From positions 41,763 to 105,762 of the forward strand of contig CAZHVV010000003.1 in the NCBI GenBank assembly GCA_964536265.1: 64,000 nucleotides of DNA. The letters run 5' to 3'. Each line of letters starts with the position of its first letter. Position 1 is the first letter of the stretch. This document shows, one piece after another, positions 39,947-49,010 of the stretch. The position numbers and the translations under genes are program-made. The notes beneath the pieces are model-generated. The model saw only the letters and a list, made by a program, of their open reading frames with translations, did not search any database and was not told where the DNA came from. Source of the DNA: JAPUDS01 sp964536265. GTDB taxonomy: Bacteria > Patescibacteriota > Saccharimonadia > Saccharimonadales > Saccharimonadaceae.

Positions 39947-40393
39947 TTATTCATCATCACCACGTCGTCTCTCGCCCGCCGCATAGTCAGCAGCCCAGTT
40001 CCCACTGCCTGGTATCGTTGGGGCTGGACGAACTATACCCGTTGCAACAACTGCAAGATGTGACTGCATTTTACCTTTAATATGCTGTGTCACAAGATCA
40101 TTTTGAGCATAGATAGTATCTTTTTCTTCCTCAGTCAATCCGAAGTCTTTGAGGTGAAGCAGAAACAGTCCAAGTCCTTTATAGTCACGTAATGTACCAT
40201 CAGGAAGTTCAATATGCACAGGAGTATTCGACTTTCTATCGGCTACAAAATCATCAACAGTGTTCAATACTGCCTCAAGTACATAAGGGTAATTTGGCGA
40301 ACACGTTTCAAAATCAAGTTTAATTTCTGATGCATCAGAAGGCATAACTAGTCGTTGTTTCTCGCTGAAAGATGAATCAGAAATTACATCCAT
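39947..40393 (-). CDS. Hypothetical cytoplasmic protein
   Basis: A 148-residue protein without membrane segments, acidic in the first half ('SEIKLDFETCSPNY', 'TVDDFVADRKSN') and ending in a Gly/Arg/Asp-rich tail. No family recognised. I use the ATG at 40393, exactly 6 nt after TATAAT (40405-40400), with a perfect TTGACA (40429-40424) 18 nt further up; this is one of the best promoters in the window and implies a leaderless mRNA. Confidence 0.7.
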   Translation of the reverse strand: MDVISDSSFSEKQRLVMPSDASEIKLDFETCSPNYPYVLEAVLNTVDDFVADRKSNTPVHIELPDGTLRDYKGLGLFLLHLKDFGLTEEEKDTIYAQNDLVTQHIKGKMQSHLAVVATGIVRPAPTIPGSGNWAADYAAGERRRGDDE

Positions 40394-40399
40394 AAATTT

Positions 40400-40429
40400 A
40401 TTATAACACAACCATTATAGTTTTGTCAA
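40400..40429 (-). promoter_or_regulatory. Consensus promoter of the 39947-40393 gene
   Basis: TTGACA (40429-40424), 18-nt spacer, TATAAT (40405-40400), then 6 nt to the ATG. Confidence 0.75.
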
Positions 40430-40444
40430 TATCATCACCATCCC

Positions 40445-40478
40445 AAAAGCCCCCGCTATAGAGGCGGGGGCTTATTTT
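40445..40478 (-). terminator. Intrinsic terminator of the 40531-40749 gene
   Basis: On the minus strand AAGCCCCCGC, loop, GCGGGGGCTTTT. A GC-rich stem with a following T run. Confidence 0.85.
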
Positions 40479-40530
40479 GGCACCTGTTTGTTTGCTACTA
40501 GCGTAGCACCAAACTGGTTACGTTTGCAAA

Positions 40531-40749
40531 TTAGACTTCTTCTTTGCGAATCTTTCGGATTGTCAAGAAACCATTGCGTGGGTTCTCTGTAACTTCGTAC
40601 CCTGCTGGTAGTTCTGTTGGTTCACCCTTGCCGCCTACTGCTTTTGCGAAAAAGTAGATGGTTTGGTTTTTGCCACCACGAAGTACGACATCTTTCTTGT
40701 GCAAGAAATATTCTACCCCTTTTGAGTTGGTGTGTGCGTAAGCTGCCAT
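40531..40749 (-). CDS. Conserved small basic protein, probably highly expressed
   Basis: A 72-residue protein: 'MAAYAHTNSKGVEYFLHKKD' followed by 'VVLRGGKNQTIYFFAKAV' and 'LPAGYEVTENPRNGFLTIRK'. I recall similar small proteins in many Saccharibacteria and other CPR genomes, without known function; this is from memory. It has a strong Shine-Dalgarno (AAAGGAGG), its own terminator and a basic C-terminus, consistent with an abundant single-gene transcript and perhaps nucleic-acid binding. Confidence 0.75.
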   Translation of the reverse strand: MAAYAHTNSKGVEYFLHKKDVVLRGGKNQTIYFFAKAVGGKGEPTELPAGYEVTENPRNGFLTIRKIRKEEV

Positions 40750-40817
40750 AGACAGTTATCCTCCTTTAAACACTTAACAACTATTAAGATACCTCTGTTC
40801 ACTAGGGGTGTCAACAC

Positions 40818-41459
40818 TTATATATCAGAATAATGACGCTTTAAGAGAAGGCGAAGCACAATCACCCCTGTTATTCTGAAAAGAATCAGGAGTAAAATAA
40901 TCGCGCAAAATGCAACGCTTATACCGGCCGCATCGAGAGACCACAGCGGTGACATGAAATCAACCTTGTAGAGTTCAGGGCGTGGCAATTCAAGTTCCGA
41001 AACGAGATTTCCAGTCCCACCAAGAGCGCTTACCTTGTCGAGAACACACTGGACATACCTACCTGACTGCGACTGGCACTCAAGGGCGGCCTGCTGATAT
41101 ATCTGACTATTTGGGTTTGACGTATCTTGGGCGGCCTGCATGGCAGCCTCGCGAGCTCTTTCATACGAAGCAGAGAGGTAGAAACCGCCGTTTAGGCTCG
41201 TGTTCATATGATGCGTAACGTAGCGCTGTAGCTCACTGAGTTCTGATTTCAATACTTCGCTATCTCCTTGCTCATCTGCGGTCAGTACGGCCTCACGGCG
41301 CTCAAGCATAGCCAGGTTATTTAGACGCAACAGCGTAGCCGAGATAATAAGGCTAAGGAGCAGTACTACAACTAACTGCCACGTTTTGACACGTTTCAAC
41401 TGCTGCAAAGTGTGACGCAGCTTTTCCTGGTACGTGCGAGCCGATGTTCCCCACCTCAT
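40818..41459 (-). CDS. Bitopic membrane protein with central external domain
   Basis: A 213-residue protein: basic cytoplasmic start, membrane helix at about 26-46, an external helical domain with two Cys (in 'ALECQSQSGRYVQCVLDK', about residue 130-147) that may form a disulfide, a second membrane helix (about 178-202) and a short basic tail. No family recognised. It lies downstream of the MFS gene on the same strand but has TATACT 9 nt before its ATG. Confidence 0.65.
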   Translation of the reverse strand: MRWGTSARTYQEKLRHTLQQLKRVKTWQLVVVLLLSLIISATLLRLNNLAMLERREAVLTADEQGDSEVLKSELSELQRYVTHHMNTSLNGGFYLSASYERAREAAMQAAQDTSNPNSQIYQQAALECQSQSGRYVQCVLDKVSALGGTGNLVSELELPRPELYKVDFMSPLWSLDAAGISVAFCAIILLLILFRITGVIVLRLLLKRHYSDI

Positions 41460-41479
41460 ATTGTTCCTAGTATATACGG

Positions 41480-42703
41480 TTAGTTATCTGTTCGCAAAGT
41501 TGGGAAGCCGTTGCAGAGCAGAAGGAACGTGACGCCGCTCATCACCATGAAGCTTATTTGCATACCGAGTACTTCGCCAAATTGCCAAATCAACCACGCT
41601 GTTAGCAGAGCGAGGAGTGTTGCGCCAATACACGCAGCTATGCGCATGATGGCAATATATACTATCCGGTATCCCGGTAGATTATCGGCCATATCAAATT
41701 CGCTGCGAATATACGGCATCTGGTATGCGCTCGTGCCGACTTCATTGGCTGAATTTAACATCACAACCCCTATTGGTGTACCGATTAGCGAACGGCTAGC
41801 ATGCACAAATGAATTAATCACGACCCCAGTCTGGAATAACTCCCTACCGCGTCGTCGGTCAATTAAGACACCGTAGAGGCGAGTAACAATAAGTGAGACA
41901 ACGAGCGAAATCGACAGCACAATACCAAGTTTTGCATACACTGAGTCGCTTTCAGTGCCAAAAACAGCAATGGCAACAAATATTGACCAGGTAGCGCCCG
42001 AAACAAGCATGTCCGCACCGCTGGCACCAGCAGAAAAGAGCTGCAGACGAATCTTTTTCCACGGTAGACCATGGTAGATAACTTTTTGCTTCCGAGGGAT
42101 GAGTTCTGGTGTTATAAACAGAGGCACTGCTGAGGCAATCGACAAAATTGCCGCCATCCACATGGTGTTCTCTGGACCAAAAATGTACGCGATGAACCCA
42201 CCAACCATAGGCGCAATTCCAGTGCCAAATTTTTCAACTATGTGTAGCCAGCCAATCTCTTTCCCTTCGCGGTTGTCGTTCTTTATGCTCGAGAAGTGCA
42301 TGTCTGATGCAATAGCGAACAGTGAAATCGAAATAGCTTGAAAAATAAAGTATCCCAAGACGGCAAAGAGTGTATATTCCTCAATCATCGTCAGCGCGAT
42401 GAGTGAAGGTACGGCAAATATATTACTGGCAAGTGTTGCACGTTTTGGGCCAACCCATGCGATATAGAATGGCAAGAAGAAGGAAATGATTGTCCTAAGA
42501 AAGTAGTAGCCGGCAAGGAGTAACATGATTTCAACCAGACTGTATCCGTTCTGATAGAGGAAAATCGACACAAAAACACTCACCATGCTCTGAGACACGT
42601 TTCGCAAAAAGCGCGCAGCATAGAGCTCGCCTAGCTCAGCAAAGGGCGCTGTACGCCAATATGCTCGTACCGGCATAATTGAGTGAAAAAAAGGAAATCT
42701 CAT
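41480..42703 (-). CDS. Major facilitator superfamily-type transporter
   Basis: A 407-residue protein with about 12 hydrophobic helices. The loop after helix 2-3 reads 'YIAWVGPKRATLAS' and the one after helix 8-9 'LYGVLIDRRRGRELFQ', both in the position of the MFS G-x-x-x-D-R-x-G-R-R motif. Substrate unknown. It starts 80 nt from murC in divergent orientation, so regulation may be shared. Confidence 0.85.
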   Translation of the reverse strand: MRFPFFHSIMPVRAYWRTAPFAELGELYAARFLRNVSQSMVSVFVSIFLYQNGYSLVEIMLLLAGYYFLRTIISFFLPFYIAWVGPKRATLASNIFAVPSLIALTMIEEYTLFAVLGYFIFQAISISLFAIASDMHFSSIKNDNREGKEIGWLHIVEKFGTGIAPMVGGFIAYIFGPENTMWMAAILSIASAVPLFITPELIPRKQKVIYHGLPWKKIRLQLFSAGASGADMLVSGATWSIFVAIAVFGTESDSVYAKLGIVLSISLVVSLIVTRLYGVLIDRRRGRELFQTGVVINSFVHASRSLIGTPIGVVMLNSANEVGTSAYQMPYIRSEFDMADNLPGYRIVYIAIMRIAACIGATLLALLTAWLIWQFGEVLGMQISFMVMSGVTFLLLCNGFPTLRTDN

Positions 42704-42770
42704 GTTTGTTTTGTTGTTAAATTGTTCACGTCTATTTAACCACGTATTCCCTCTTATGTTAAGGCAGATG

Positions 42771-42776
42771 TATACT
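42771..42776 (+). promoter_or_regulatory. -10 box of the leaderless murC promoter
   Basis: TATACT followed by exactly 6 nt and the murC ATG at 42783; no Shine-Dalgarno is present. Confidence 0.65.
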
Positions 42777-42782
42777 TTACAT

Positions 42783-44054
42783 ATGAGAATATATTTTTCT
42801 GGCGTTGGCGGGGTCGGTATTGGACCATTGATGGAGATTGCTCGTGATGCTGGTTACGACGTTGTGGGCTCTGACAGTACTGCAAGTCACATGACCGAAC
42901 AGTTAGCTGAGACCGGTTTCAATATACAAATCGGCCAAGACGGCTCACAGATTTCAGCAGCCCATCTTAGCTCTCCTATTGAGTGGTTTTGTCACACGTC
43001 TGCTTTACCCGAGAATCATCCTGAACTAGTATTCGCACGCGAGCACGGCATCCGTACAAGTAAACGCGACGAACTATTGGCAGAAATCTTGCGAGAAAAG
43101 AACTTGAAGCTTATCGCTGTTGCAGGCACGCACGGGAAAACGAGCGTCACAAGTATGTTTATATGGGCGTTCAAACAGCTCGGTATCCTTGTCAGTTATT
43201 CAGTCGGGACAACGTTAAGCTTTGGGCCAAGTGGGCAGTACGTCAAAGACAGCGAGTACTTCATTTATGAATGTGACGAATTCGACCGCAATTTCCTGCA
43301 CTTCTCGCCTTCGCTCTCAGTGCTACCGTCGATTGACTATGACCACGCCGACACGTACCCAACACCAGATGACTACCACCAAGCATTCGTACAGTTCATG
43401 CAGCAGTCTGAACTGAATCTTTTATGGGAAAAGGACCTCCAACATTTATTGCAACCTGACATTGCCGCCAATTACGAAGCGTATGACGAATTGATGGACC
43501 TCACAGTATTTACACTTGCCGGAAACCACGTGCGCCACAATGCATACCTCGTGAAACAAGCTATTGTAAAACTATTCCTTGACCTCGACGAGCAGGCCGT
43601 CATCAGTGCACTGAACTCGTTCCCTGGCTCTATGCGACGGTTTGAAAAACTCGCTGACAACCTATACAGCGACTATGGACATCATCCTGTGGAAATCGAC
43701 GCGACGCTTGAGCTTGCGCGCGAGTTATCCGACCACGTCGTGCTTGTGTACCAACCGCACCAAAACCGACGCCAATACGAACTTCGCGATGCATACAGCA
43801 GTCAATTCACACGTGCGGAAAAAATATATTGGGTACCGACGTATTTGAGTCGTGAAGACCCAAATCAGCCAGTATTGAACCCTGAAGAGCTATCGAAAAA
43901 CCTCACGAATCGTGAAGCAGTGGAAATAGCCGAACTTAACGACCGACTCTGGGATAAGCTACAAGATGCACGAACCAACGGCAAACTTGTCCTCTGTATG
44001 GGCGCCGGCGATATTGATGCCTGGGTACGACAACAATTGACAAAACAGGTATAA
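42783..44054 (+). CDS. murC: UDP-N-acetylmuramate--L-alanine ligase (MurC) type Mur ligase
   Basis: A 423-residue protein. It begins 'MRIYFSGVGGVGIGPL' (MurC-like dinucleotide-type fold), has the ATP loop 'AGTHGKTSVTSMFIW' (about residue 113), 'YECDEFDRNFLHFSP' and 'IDYDHADTYP' (central domain metal and substrate region) and 'YSDYGHHPVEIDATL' (C-terminal domain). MurC adds L-Ala to UDP-MurNAc. The related recycling ligase Mpl is an alternative. An in-frame ATG 27 codons upstream is rejected because the -10 box sits between it and this start. Confidence 0.88.
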   Translation: MRIYFSGVGGVGIGPLMEIARDAGYDVVGSDSTASHMTEQLAETGFNIQIGQDGSQISAAHLSSPIEWFCHTSALPENHPELVFAREHGIRTSKRDELLAEILREKNLKLIAVAGTHGKTSVTSMFIWAFKQLGILVSYSVGTTLSFGPSGQYVKDSEYFIYECDEFDRNFLHFSPSLSVLPSIDYDHADTYPTPDDYHQAFVQFMQQSELNLLWEKDLQHLLQPDIAANYEAYDELMDLTVFTLAGNHVRHNAYLVKQAIVKLFLDLDEQAVISALNSFPGSMRRFEKLADNLYSDYGHHPVEIDATLELARELSDHVVLVYQPHQNRRQYELRDAYSSQFTRAEKIYWVPTYLSREDPNQPVLNPEELSKNLTNREAVEIAELNDRLWDKLQDARTNGKLVLCMGAGDIDAWVRQQLTKQV

Positions 44055-44117
44055 TTTGTTATAATACATCTCGTTCTGTTCATAGGCTCATCGAGCCTCG
44101 ACGAAAGTGAGATTGAA

Positions 44118-44513
44118 ATGGCCGACGAGGCCCGAAGGCCGGTGCCCATCACCGCGCTCAGCCAACTGGAAGTTGGCAAGGATTACATGATGATGGCGGA
44201 TGAAACGAATTGCTCAATCCGCGTCATCACGCCCGGAGCATCGCCGTTGTGCGTCCTCTACGGTGATTTTCGCCACGACGGTCTCACCAGTCCGAGCATC
44301 AACCCCGCCCCAATGGTGGTGCAGCTCGTCGGCTGGATGGCCTTCACGCCTTCTCAGGGTCGAGCCGAGCACCCGTTGCGCCTCTCCGAATCGTTCATCT
44401 CGTTCGATCAGAAGCCCGAGGGTGGTGCGTACCTGGTAGCAGCCTGGATAACCCCTGGCATGGACTACCACGTCGAGCTCATCGCGTGCGAGCCACGAAT
44501 CACTGAGATGTGA
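44118..44513 (+). CDS. Unknown 131-residue protein with GC-rich coding sequence
   Basis: The ORF uses G/C at most third positions (for example long runs of GCC, CTC, GTC), unlike adjacent genes. The protein has 'SQLEVGKDYMMMADETNCSI' near the N-terminus and 'GAYLVAAWITPGMDYHVELI' near the end, suggesting a small beta barrel or sandwich. No family recognised. TATAAT and AAGTGAGA lie upstream. The composition suggests transfer from a GC-rich organism, and the same is true for 49765-50271. Confidence 0.65.
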   Translation: MADEARRPVPITALSQLEVGKDYMMMADETNCSIRVITPGASPLCVLYGDFRHDGLTSPSINPAPMVVQLVGWMAFTPSQGRAEHPLRLSESFISFDQKPEGGAYLVAAWITPGMDYHVELIACEPRITEM

Positions 44514-44521
44514 CAGAACAT

Positions 44522-44562
44522 GCCGAGGTCGGAGCGTGGTCGGAAGACCCCTCCGCCTCGGC
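44522..44562 (+). terminator. GC-rich hairpin after the 44118-44513 gene
   Basis: GCCGAGG (44522-44528) pairs with CCTCGGC (44556-44562), with inner CGGAG/CTCCG. No T run follows. Confidence 0.5.
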
Positions 44563-44581
44563 GGTTCCCAAAGTTCATGAA

Positions 44582-45256
44582 CTATTCGTGAATTTCGGAA
44601 GCCGACAGAAAGTACGTAGGTAAACCTTCGGACATAAACTTTGTTTCGTATGTCGTCATGATTTTATAATCATCGGATAGTGAAGAAGCATGAAGGTCGC
44701 GAGTCATCTCGTCTATATGCCATTTATTTGCTTTTAGTTCTTCGACTGACCAGTCAAACAGGGCTTCATTGTCAGTTTTCATATACAAATGTGCATGTTT
44801 AGCCACGTGCGCATTTTTGTATATTTCTAAAAATCTCCTGTAGGTCAGGCGACGCTTTGCATCACGCTGGCGTGAAAATGGGTCGGAAAATGTTAGCCAA
44901 ATATCGCTCACCGAGTGAGGCTTCACGACTTCAAGTAATTGGTCTGCTCGCGCACGCACGAAATATGTATTCGTCAGTCCCCGCTCCAGTGCCAACCGCG
45001 CTCCTCGTTGCAGACGGTCAGCTTTGACATCAAGTGCGACGAATTGCTTGTCAGGGTATCTGCTGGCAAGTTCAATAGTAAACAGCGCTGTACCTGCACC
45101 CACCTCAACCACAATTTCACCGTTTGAGGTTTTGAGCGGTTTCCAGTCCTTAAGTTCGAAACAGTTTTCGGCATTTGAAAAAAGCGCGAAACGATACAAT
45201 TTTCGTTTGCGCGTGATGATAAACTTGTCTGGATTAAGTAGCGTTTTCTTTCCCAT
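44582..45256 (-). CDS. trmB: tRNA (guanine-N7-)-methyltransferase TrmB
   Basis: A 224-residue protein with the SAM-binding 'VVEVGAGTALFTIELASRYP' (about 49-68), 'FVALDVKADRLQRGARLAL' and the TrmB-specific 'DIWLTFSDPFSRQRDAKRRL', which corresponds to F-P-D-P-W-x-K-x-R-H-x-K-R-R. TrmB makes m7G46 in the tRNA variable loop. Ser and Phe replace Pro and Trp of the signature, so it is slightly divergent. It is followed at 5 nt on its 5' side by the 45262 gene. Confidence 0.88.
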   Translation of the reverse strand: MGKKTLLNPDKFIITRKRKLYRFALFSNAENCFELKDWKPLKTSNGEIVVEVGAGTALFTIELASRYPDKQFVALDVKADRLQRGARLALERGLTNTYFVRARADQLLEVVKPHSVSDIWLTFSDPFSRQRDAKRRLTYRRFLEIYKNAHVAKHAHLYMKTDNEALFDWSVEELKANKWHIDEMTRDLHASSLSDDYKIMTTYETKFMSEGLPTYFLSASEIHE

Positions 45257-45261
45257 TGAAA

Positions 45262-45615
45262 CTATTCGGACGGCACTATCTTCAGTTGGTCGTCATTGAG
45301 CGCATCACCGTCAAACTTGCCGAGTGCGTTGAGTGCTTGTCGCTTTTTATCGTATAACTTTTGAAAATCTTCAATATCTTTTGAATTCAGTGTGCCGTTC
45401 GCGTCAAAAGTCGTTGCTTCATCCTTCACGACGGATTTGCGTAATGACTCATAGCCTGGCCGGCTAATATCGAGACGTGACACGTCGCTATAGTTATAAA
45501 TTGTCATACTTATAACTGTCAGGACGACGCAAACACTAATACTGATAAGCAAAGCGAGCAGCAAAAGGTGTGTCTCGAAGAAATGGCGAATACGCCTGAG
45601 GAGTCGTTGTATCAT
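45262..45615 (-). CDS. Small membrane-anchored protein of unknown function
   Basis: A 117-residue protein: basic N-terminus, one membrane helix (about 14-40), then an external charged domain with 'SRLDISRPGYESLRKSVV' and 'DIEDFQKLYDKKRQALNAL'. No family recognised. Its start overlaps the stop of the 45612 gene by ATGA, so the two are coupled and probably interact. Confidence 0.65.
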   Translation of the reverse strand: MIQRLLRRIRHFFETHLLLLALLISISVCVVLTVISMTIYNYSDVSRLDISRPGYESLRKSVVKDEATTFDANGTLNSKDIEDFQKLYDKKRQALNALGKFDGDALNDDQLKIVPSE

Positions 45616-46124
45616 TGTTCGGCTACCCCTTGTTTGATGGAAGTAAGGCTCGTTTGGTAACGGTCAAGTAAGAGGTCGAGGTCGCGAACACGTTTGTTGA
45701 GGTCGGAACGTTTTTGGCGTGTCTGTACGAGGCTGTCATGGAACAAGGCTGGGTTTTGACGACAGTCGATATTGATAGTTGTGCTGATACTTTCGTCGTA
45801 ATCAGTGTAGAGAGTACTAAACGTTTTGAGGCTCTCTTTGTATTCGTTTGTGATAGTGGTAAGTTCTGGCGCATCGATTTTATTCGTCGAGGCGCGGGTG
45901 TTGAAGTTTTCTAGTAGTTTCAAAGTTGACTCGTAAAGATACCCGCGGTTTATACGCGTTGGTTTTTCATTCTGCTGAATTTGTTGCAAGACAATCTGCG
46001 CATTGACACAGTTTGTACGTATGGCGTCGAGCTGTACGTCATTCAACGTCTCAGCATCGACACGAGCAACAGGTGCGACTAGTACAAGCGCAGCTACGGC
46101 AAAAATAAAGAGAGGTCGTCTCAT
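45612..46124 (-). CDS. Exported helical protein of unknown function
   Basis: A 170-residue protein with a signal peptide (about 1-24, cleavage near 'RVDA') and a mature domain of long helices, with two Cys ('TNCVNAQIV' and 'NIDCRQNPAL') that could pair. No family recognised. GATAAT lies 7 nt before the ATG. Together with the coupled membrane gene downstream it may form an envelope complex. Confidence 0.65.
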   Translation of the reverse strand: MRRPLFIFAVAALVLVAPVARVDAETLNDVQLDAIRTNCVNAQIVLQQIQQNEKPTRINRGYLYESTLKLLENFNTRASTNKIDAPELTTITNEYKESLKTFSTLYTDYDESISTTINIDCRQNPALFHDSLVQTRQKRSDLNKRVRDLDLLLDRYQTSLTSIKQGVAEQ

Positions 46125-46156
46125 GCGTATAATTATCGTCTATCGGAGTCTCTGGG

Positions 46157-46402
46157 TCAAACAAATAGCTCGTCTATGGCCTTCGCAAGTGCATAGTGGC
46201 GGCCAGACGCGTCATCTGGGATAGTCACGGTGAGTTTGTGAGCTGTCAGCATAACTTCTGGTTCATAGCCGACTTGTTCGGCAACATCTGCGAGCATTGA
46301 GACAAGCGCGAGACCTGCGCGAAAGCCATTTGGCGTAAATACTCGCACCAATCCGCTCCCATCAACGTCTGACCATTCAATATCTATTTCGTTTTCTTTC
46401 AT
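46157..46402 (-). CDS. Pterin-4a-carbinolamine dehydratase-like small protein
   Basis: An 81-residue protein with 'LALVSMLADVAEQVGYEPEV', 'KLTVTIPDDASG' and 'ALAKAIDELF'. This is the order of the PCD/DCoH fold: helix with A-x-x-A-E-x-x-x-H-x-P, strand V-x-V, and L-A-x-x-I-D. The conserved His pair of active PCD (HHP) is replaced by 'GYEP', so dehydratase activity is doubtful and a structural or regulatory role is likely. TATAAT lies 6 nt before the ATG. Confidence 0.55.
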   Translation of the reverse strand: MKENEIDIEWSDVDGSGLVRVFTPNGFRAGLALVSMLADVAEQVGYEPEVMLTAHKLTVTIPDDASGRHYALAKAIDELFV

Positions 46403-46499
46403 AAGTTTATTATAGCGGGTTGTATATTAATATTGGAATACGTATTAACCCGCCCCTTGGTGGACGTAGTTCAAATTTACGAACCGGTATCAGACAAAA

Positions 46500-47693
46500 T
46501 TATTCTGCCAGTTTTAGAGCAGGCAGATCTAGGTTAATCTGTTTTTGCTTGCCTTTCTTACTGACAATTAGCGCAAAGTCCTGAGAATCCTTCGGCACAG
46601 TTAGCGTGAAATTGCTATAGCGTGATTGTCTTGCGAGCAAGTCATTAATTTGGGTGTTAGGGGTAACGCTTTCTTGTATTTCTGAGCCGTCAATCCTAAA
46701 AGAGTAGTCTCTGATAGACATAGGCCTATTTGTCATATTCTCTATGAAGTAATGGACTATCACATTTTTCATATCCGCGAATCGTGCGGCAGTCTGGGCA
46801 CACAGGTTCCAAGCATTAAAATTACTTATAGGGTGGTTGTAGGATATTGATATTGGTGGAATATCCTTGATGTCTATTTTGTCACAGTCACTTGCAAGTC
46901 GCTTTGGGGATATCTCTTTATTCTGGACTTCACTTACAGTAACTTTTATATCGTCAAAATATAGAGATTGACTCTGTTTGTAAACGTCCTTGCTGCCAAA
47001 CAGGCTGGACTGTTTGAAATTATTGTATTGATAATAGTCAAGCCCAACATACCCAATGGTTAACACTAACAGCGAGGCCAGCACAACGAGGACTGGGAAA
47101 ATATACTTTCTTGACTTATGCTTCACATGGCTTGATACGTGAGTGCTTTGCTGAGGCTCTGAGGCCGGAGCTTTTTGAACATCTTTCCATGTTTTGGCCT
47201 CTGATTTTGTTGTTGGTTTTGTCCCAAAAACAACCCGAACCCTCTTAGAGAAAATCCAATAGAATAGCCAAATAAAGCTGCCGACTGAGATTACGGTGTC
47301 ATTAACGGAGTATGTGCCGCTTAGTCGAGCAATATCTGATAATTGCGTCGCGAGGGCCATCCCGCCGACAATCACCCAGCTCTGCGTTATTATTGCAAAC
47401 AACCTTGTCTGATAATGCTTCTTAAAAATCAGAGTAAACAGCACGAAATTGAGAATAATAAGTGAACCAAGGTATAAACGTCCATAAACAATATGTGATT
47501 GTATACTGTCAAAAACTAATGGGTCATAGTCTGAGGAGTTTATTAATAGATATTGTACAAAGTTATATATTATTATTATTTGTGATAATGCTAGAAGCAC
47601 TATATAAAGTGCCAGGGCACCCTCTATTTTGCGGCTAAAAGTCTTAGTAGTTGTTTTACCTTTGTTCCTGGGAGCGTCATCAGTAGAAAACAT
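46500..47693 (-). CDS. Large membrane protein with C-terminal external domain
   Basis: A 397-residue protein. The first ~160 residues have four hydrophobic helices, followed by a cytoplasmic loop with Lys/Ser/Gln, another membrane helix (about 198-218) and a ~175-residue external domain with two Cys ('LASDCDKIDIKDIPPIS' and 'AWNLCAQTAARF') and Ig-like 'IENMTNRPMSIRDYSFRIDG', as in DUF4352-type domains. Function unknown. It belongs to an accessory stretch of unrelated unknown genes. Confidence 0.65.
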   Translation of the reverse strand: MFSTDDAPRNKGKTTTKTFSRKIEGALALYIVLLALSQIIIIYNFVQYLLINSSDYDPLVFDSIQSHIVYGRLYLGSLIILNFVLFTLIFKKHYQTRLFAIITQSWVIVGGMALATQLSDIARLSGTYSVNDTVISVGSFIWLFYWIFSKRVRVVFGTKPTTKSEAKTWKDVQKAPASEPQQSTHVSSHVKHKSRKYIFPVLVVLASLLVLTIGYVGLDYYQYNNFKQSSLFGSKDVYKQSQSLYFDDIKVTVSEVQNKEISPKRLASDCDKIDIKDIPPISISYNHPISNFNAWNLCAQTAARFADMKNVIVHYFIENMTNRPMSIRDYSFRIDGSEIQESVTPNTQINDLLARQSRYSNFTLTVPKDSQDFALIVSKKGKQKQINLDLPALKLAE

Positions 47694-47775
47694 TATGTCT
47701 TAAATATAGCACTATTATGTCAATAAAAATAACTGATGACTATCCCATTACAGTAAGGAGGTATAAGATCATAGT

Positions 47776-48027
47776 ATGAATCAGTCAAAGATCAAAGAGC
47801 TTGCAGCTAGTCTTGAAAATATTAGGCAGCAAAACCCTTCACGAGACCCACCGACCGTTCTGACGAAAGAACTCGGGATAATACAGGGAGAAATCCTCAT
47901 AGAACTTATCACTACACTAACCGAACTAGATGCCTCAAACAAGAAGTTAGCCAGATCCAATCTTTGGCTTCAACTGTTTGTTGCTATCTTGACCCTCGTA
48001 ACGGTGTTCATCACATTTGTAAGATAA
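47776..48027 (+). CDS. Small protein with C-terminal membrane helix
   Basis: An 83-residue protein: about 55 polar residues predicted as helix or coiled coil, then a membrane helix (about 61-80). AAGGAGG lies 14 nt before the ATG, a rather long spacing. No family recognised. It lies alone on the plus strand. Confidence 0.55.
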   Translation: MNQSKIKELAASLENIRQQNPSRDPPTVLTKELGIIQGEILIELITTLTELDASNKKLARSNLWLQLFVAILTLVTVFITFVR

Positions 48028-48169
48028 AAGGTTACTTGCTACAAGGGGATAGTTACCAAATAACCCAGAAACCCGAGTAGTTGTATGGAAAAACGCCGTC
48101 CATAAAATGACAGTGTTTTTTCATGGTACCCCTTAATAGACGAACTTCGAACCATATCCGTAAAAATCT

Positions 48170-48958
48170 CTAGAGATTAACTTTTATATCCGTTTGTCTA
48201 TTCGTGGTAGGCAGTTTATCATCAAGAGCATCCCGATGGCTGATATATTGTTCGTTCAATGTTTCAAGTATCGCATCAACTGCCACTATAAGCTGTTTAT
48301 TGTTTTCTCTAATTTCTTTTAGCTTTTTGGGTCGATATTCTTGGCGCATAAAATATTTCGCTATTGATGAGAATTCCTTTTTTTGGTCTTCATCACCGAG
48401 ACTATTTCTCGCAACAAAATTATATGTTGCAATATTGCCAAGCTCCTCGTCTGTGTATATGTACCTGTGAAAAACGCTATTTTTTAGTCCTTGTAATTTA
48501 CTCAGCGCCCCGTGAACTTTTTTTAATACGGCTAGGGTTTTAGTACCATCTAGGCCTGGGTGTGACGAAATTGTTGTGTATGTAACTTCTCGGTGGTCAA
48601 CCTCCAACCAGTACACGCTGTCTATCAATATTAGTGCACGTTCATACAGTCTAACCGCGTTCAGAATCCACATTTCGTAGTGATAAGTGAAATAATGATT
48701 CTCATCAAATGTTTTTTTCCGTGTACGAGACACAGTGTATGAGCTTAGGAATATTTCAACCATATTTAGATGGTCTACTATCGCCTGGAGCTCAGCAAAT
48801 GAGTCTAGTACTTGATGAATATATGCAATCCGCGCAGTTGGAGATATAGTCTTCCCTTTGGGCAATTTAATTTTGCTCACTTTTTTAACATAACTCGACG
48901 AATCATCTAACAATGACTTTGTAAATTGCTGTTTATTCAATGCGTCTTGTTCAATCAT
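48170..48958 (-). CDS. Unknown helical protein, possibly HEPN-like
   Basis: A 262-residue, mostly helical, cytoplasmic protein with 'ILNAVRLYERALILIDSVYW' and 'KLQGLKNSVFHRYIYTDEE'. The latter resembles the N-x-x-x-H region of Cthe_2314-type HEPN proteins, a family of (often inactive) RNA-binding helical bundles in conflict systems. The match is weak and from memory. No partner nuclease or transferase gene is visible beside it. Confidence 0.5.
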   Translation of the reverse strand: MIEQDALNKQQFTKSLLDDSSSYVKKVSKIKLPKGKTISPTARIAYIHQVLDSFAELQAIVDHLNMVEIFLSSYTVSRTRKKTFDENHYFTYHYEMWILNAVRLYERALILIDSVYWLEVDHREVTYTTISSHPGLDGTKTLAVLKKVHGALSKLQGLKNSVFHRYIYTDEELGNIATYNFVARNSLGDEDQKKEFSSIAKYFMRQEYRPKKLKEIRENNKQLIVAVDAILETLNEQYISHRDALDDKLPTTNRQTDIKVNL

Positions 48959-49010
48959 ATTTCTTCATTCTCGCTTCAACAATAAATCCAATTAGCACGA
49001 AATAGTTTAT

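Noticed and set aside
42702..42782. A longer N-terminus for murC
   Set aside because: The -10 box TATACT lies within this stretch, and the family normally starts at the glycine-rich motif just after the ATG at 42783.
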